A stretch of 64,000 nucleotides of DNA. It comes from Tetrahymena thermophila SB210. Taxonomy: Eukaryota; Ciliophora; Oligohymenophorea; Hymenostomatida; Tetrahymenidae. Shown here in pieces: positions 63,025 through 64,000 of this stretch (position 1 is the stretch's first letter; each line of letters starts with the position of its first letter). The stretch spans positions 310,001 to 374,000 of the forward strand of contig NW_002476013.1 of the NCBI RefSeq assembly GCF_000189635.1. The letters are read 5' to 3'. The position numbers were made by a program, and so were the translations under genes. Below the pieces are notes generated by a model, which saw only the letters and a list, made by a program, of their open reading frames with translations, made no database searches and had not been told where the DNA came from.

Positions 63025-63924
63025 TCAATAGTCTTTAATAATTATATTTTTAAGTTATGGTTAACTAATTGATAAATCTTCTAATAGTTTAGGGTTTTAT
63101 ATGCATTTTACTAAATAGTTTACCCAATCTCTAAGCATATCTTTATTATTCACCTTGCTTTTACTAACCCACTTTTCGAGGCTTCCATCTTCGTAATATT
63201 AATTAAAAAGTATTTTGTAGTATTTATGAGTAAGCACATACTTGATTACCGAATTGTTAAAAGAATGTATTTTCATATACCTATTAAATTTTTTTTAGAC
63301 TTCACTTAATTTAACACTTTATAGTTCTTGACAAGAAAAAGATTTTAGTTTCTTCAAGTACCTATGAAAAGAATTAAGAATGTTTTTTAAGATATTTTAG
63401 TTTTTAAATCTTTTTTTGTTTTTTGTACATTATTTTTTTGGTTTTATACAATGAGTCTCTAAAAATTATCTTTTTATTTCATAAAAAGTTTTTTGGTTTT
63501 GACTTTATAATAAAATAGCATTTTATTGCTCAATCTGAGAGTGATTAATAATATTTTATCTGCTTTTTTCTATTTGAGTGTCTTGAAGTAAGTTTTTTTT
63601 AGAAATATTTTTTATATGAAGCCTTTAATTTTCTAAATGTAGATTATTTTGTTCTTATAATTATACCATTGAAAAAAGTTTTTAATTATCTTAATTAAGG
63701 TCTTCGTATAAGGTATTATCAATATTATATTACCTAATATTTGAATCTGTTAGCAATAATTGAGGATGATATTGTGCTTAATTACTTGTGTGTTATTAAA
63801 ATTATTCTTCTTGATGGTTTCTAATGTCAAGAAAGAATTCTGGTTCGTAGATAATTTAATCACTTCTTGCCTTAGCCTTTTCTTCAAAACTAGAAAAAAC
63901 AGTGCTTTAACGCTAGAAATTCAT
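63025..63924 (-). CDS. Tandem family protein, C-type, second copy (299 aa)
   Basis: Intact single-exon gene, exactly 900 bp like its neighbour, ATG at 63924-63922 (MNFQRQSTVFSSFEEKAKA) to TGA at 63027-63025. I translated it through all the homopolymer runs and found no in-frame TGA. It carries IIYEPEFFLDIRNHQEEQF, a Gln/Asn/Lys-rich linker, then NILNSFHRYLKKLK, KKFNRYMKIHSFNNSVIKYV, LTHKYYKILFNQYYEDGSLE, KWVSKSKVNNKDMLRDWV and VKCIQNPKLLEDL. Its upstream region is cut by the window edge, so more copies may lie beyond. Confidence 0.8.
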
Positions 63925-64000
63925 TTTCTATAATATATCAAATTTATTTATTAAGAATTTAGATTAGGGGAAATTAATTAATTTCTATTTTACCAAAAGA

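Overview
The window reads as nuclear DNA of an oligohymenophorean ciliate, most likely Tetrahymena or a close relative. Composition is extremely AT-rich. Every confident gene uses TAA and TAG as glutamine codons and ends only at TGA. Introns are AT-rich GT..AG introns, mostly 45-250 bp, which is far longer than Paramecium introns. Standard-code ORFs are therefore short and misleading, so the genes here were rebuilt by hand with TAA/TAG = Gln and checked by splice phase and total length. No telomeric C4A2 repeats, rRNA, tRNA, CRISPR array or bacterial-type operon was seen.

Left two thirds (1-41.3 kb): ordinary single-copy genes separated by AT-rich spacers. In order they are: a possible 3' end of a gene (1-1.3 kb); a MyTH4-FERM myosin (1846-7831, +); a two-domain voltage-gated-type cation channel (8983-11736, +); the APC/C subunit CDC16/APC6 (12693-16590, +); a possible small membrane protein (17898-18298, -); a secreted cysteine-containing protein (19817-20461, +); a Pop5/Rpp14-type RNase P/MRP subunit (23264-24072, +); a 14-exon leucine-rich-repeat protein (25503-28579, -); a multi-pass membrane protein with unresolved exons (about 29.5-30.9 kb, -); a partly resolved hypothetical gene (about 31.9-32.3 kb, +); a phospholipase D with two HKD motifs (32511-37212, -); and a large coiled-coil protein (37666-41315, -).

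Right third (41.7-64 kb): a gene-poor, duplicated region. Two tandem copies of a unit of about 6.57 kb (about 41.68-48.25 and 48.25-54.81 kb) and a more diverged third copy (about 56.3-60.8 kb) carry members of one unrecognised protein family, all on the minus strand. The family has a variable Gln/Asn-rich N-terminus and a conserved C-terminal block of about 110 residues. Units 1 and 2 keep an intact 'A-type' gene (272 aa each) and decayed 'C-type' copies. Unit 3 has the reverse: a truncated A-type relic and an intact C-type gene (299 aa). A further intact C-type gene (299 aa) lies at 63.0-63.9 kb. Between units 2 and 3 is a frameshifted relic of an ISXO2/IS1595-like (Merlin-type) DDE transposase.

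The single-copy genes do not form an obvious pathway: cytoskeletal motor, ion channel, cell-cycle ubiquitin ligase, RNA processing and lipid signalling are simply neighbours. The right third looks like an evolving tandem gene family next to a dead transposon. Whether this is germline (MIC) or somatic (MAC) sequence cannot be decided from the window alone.
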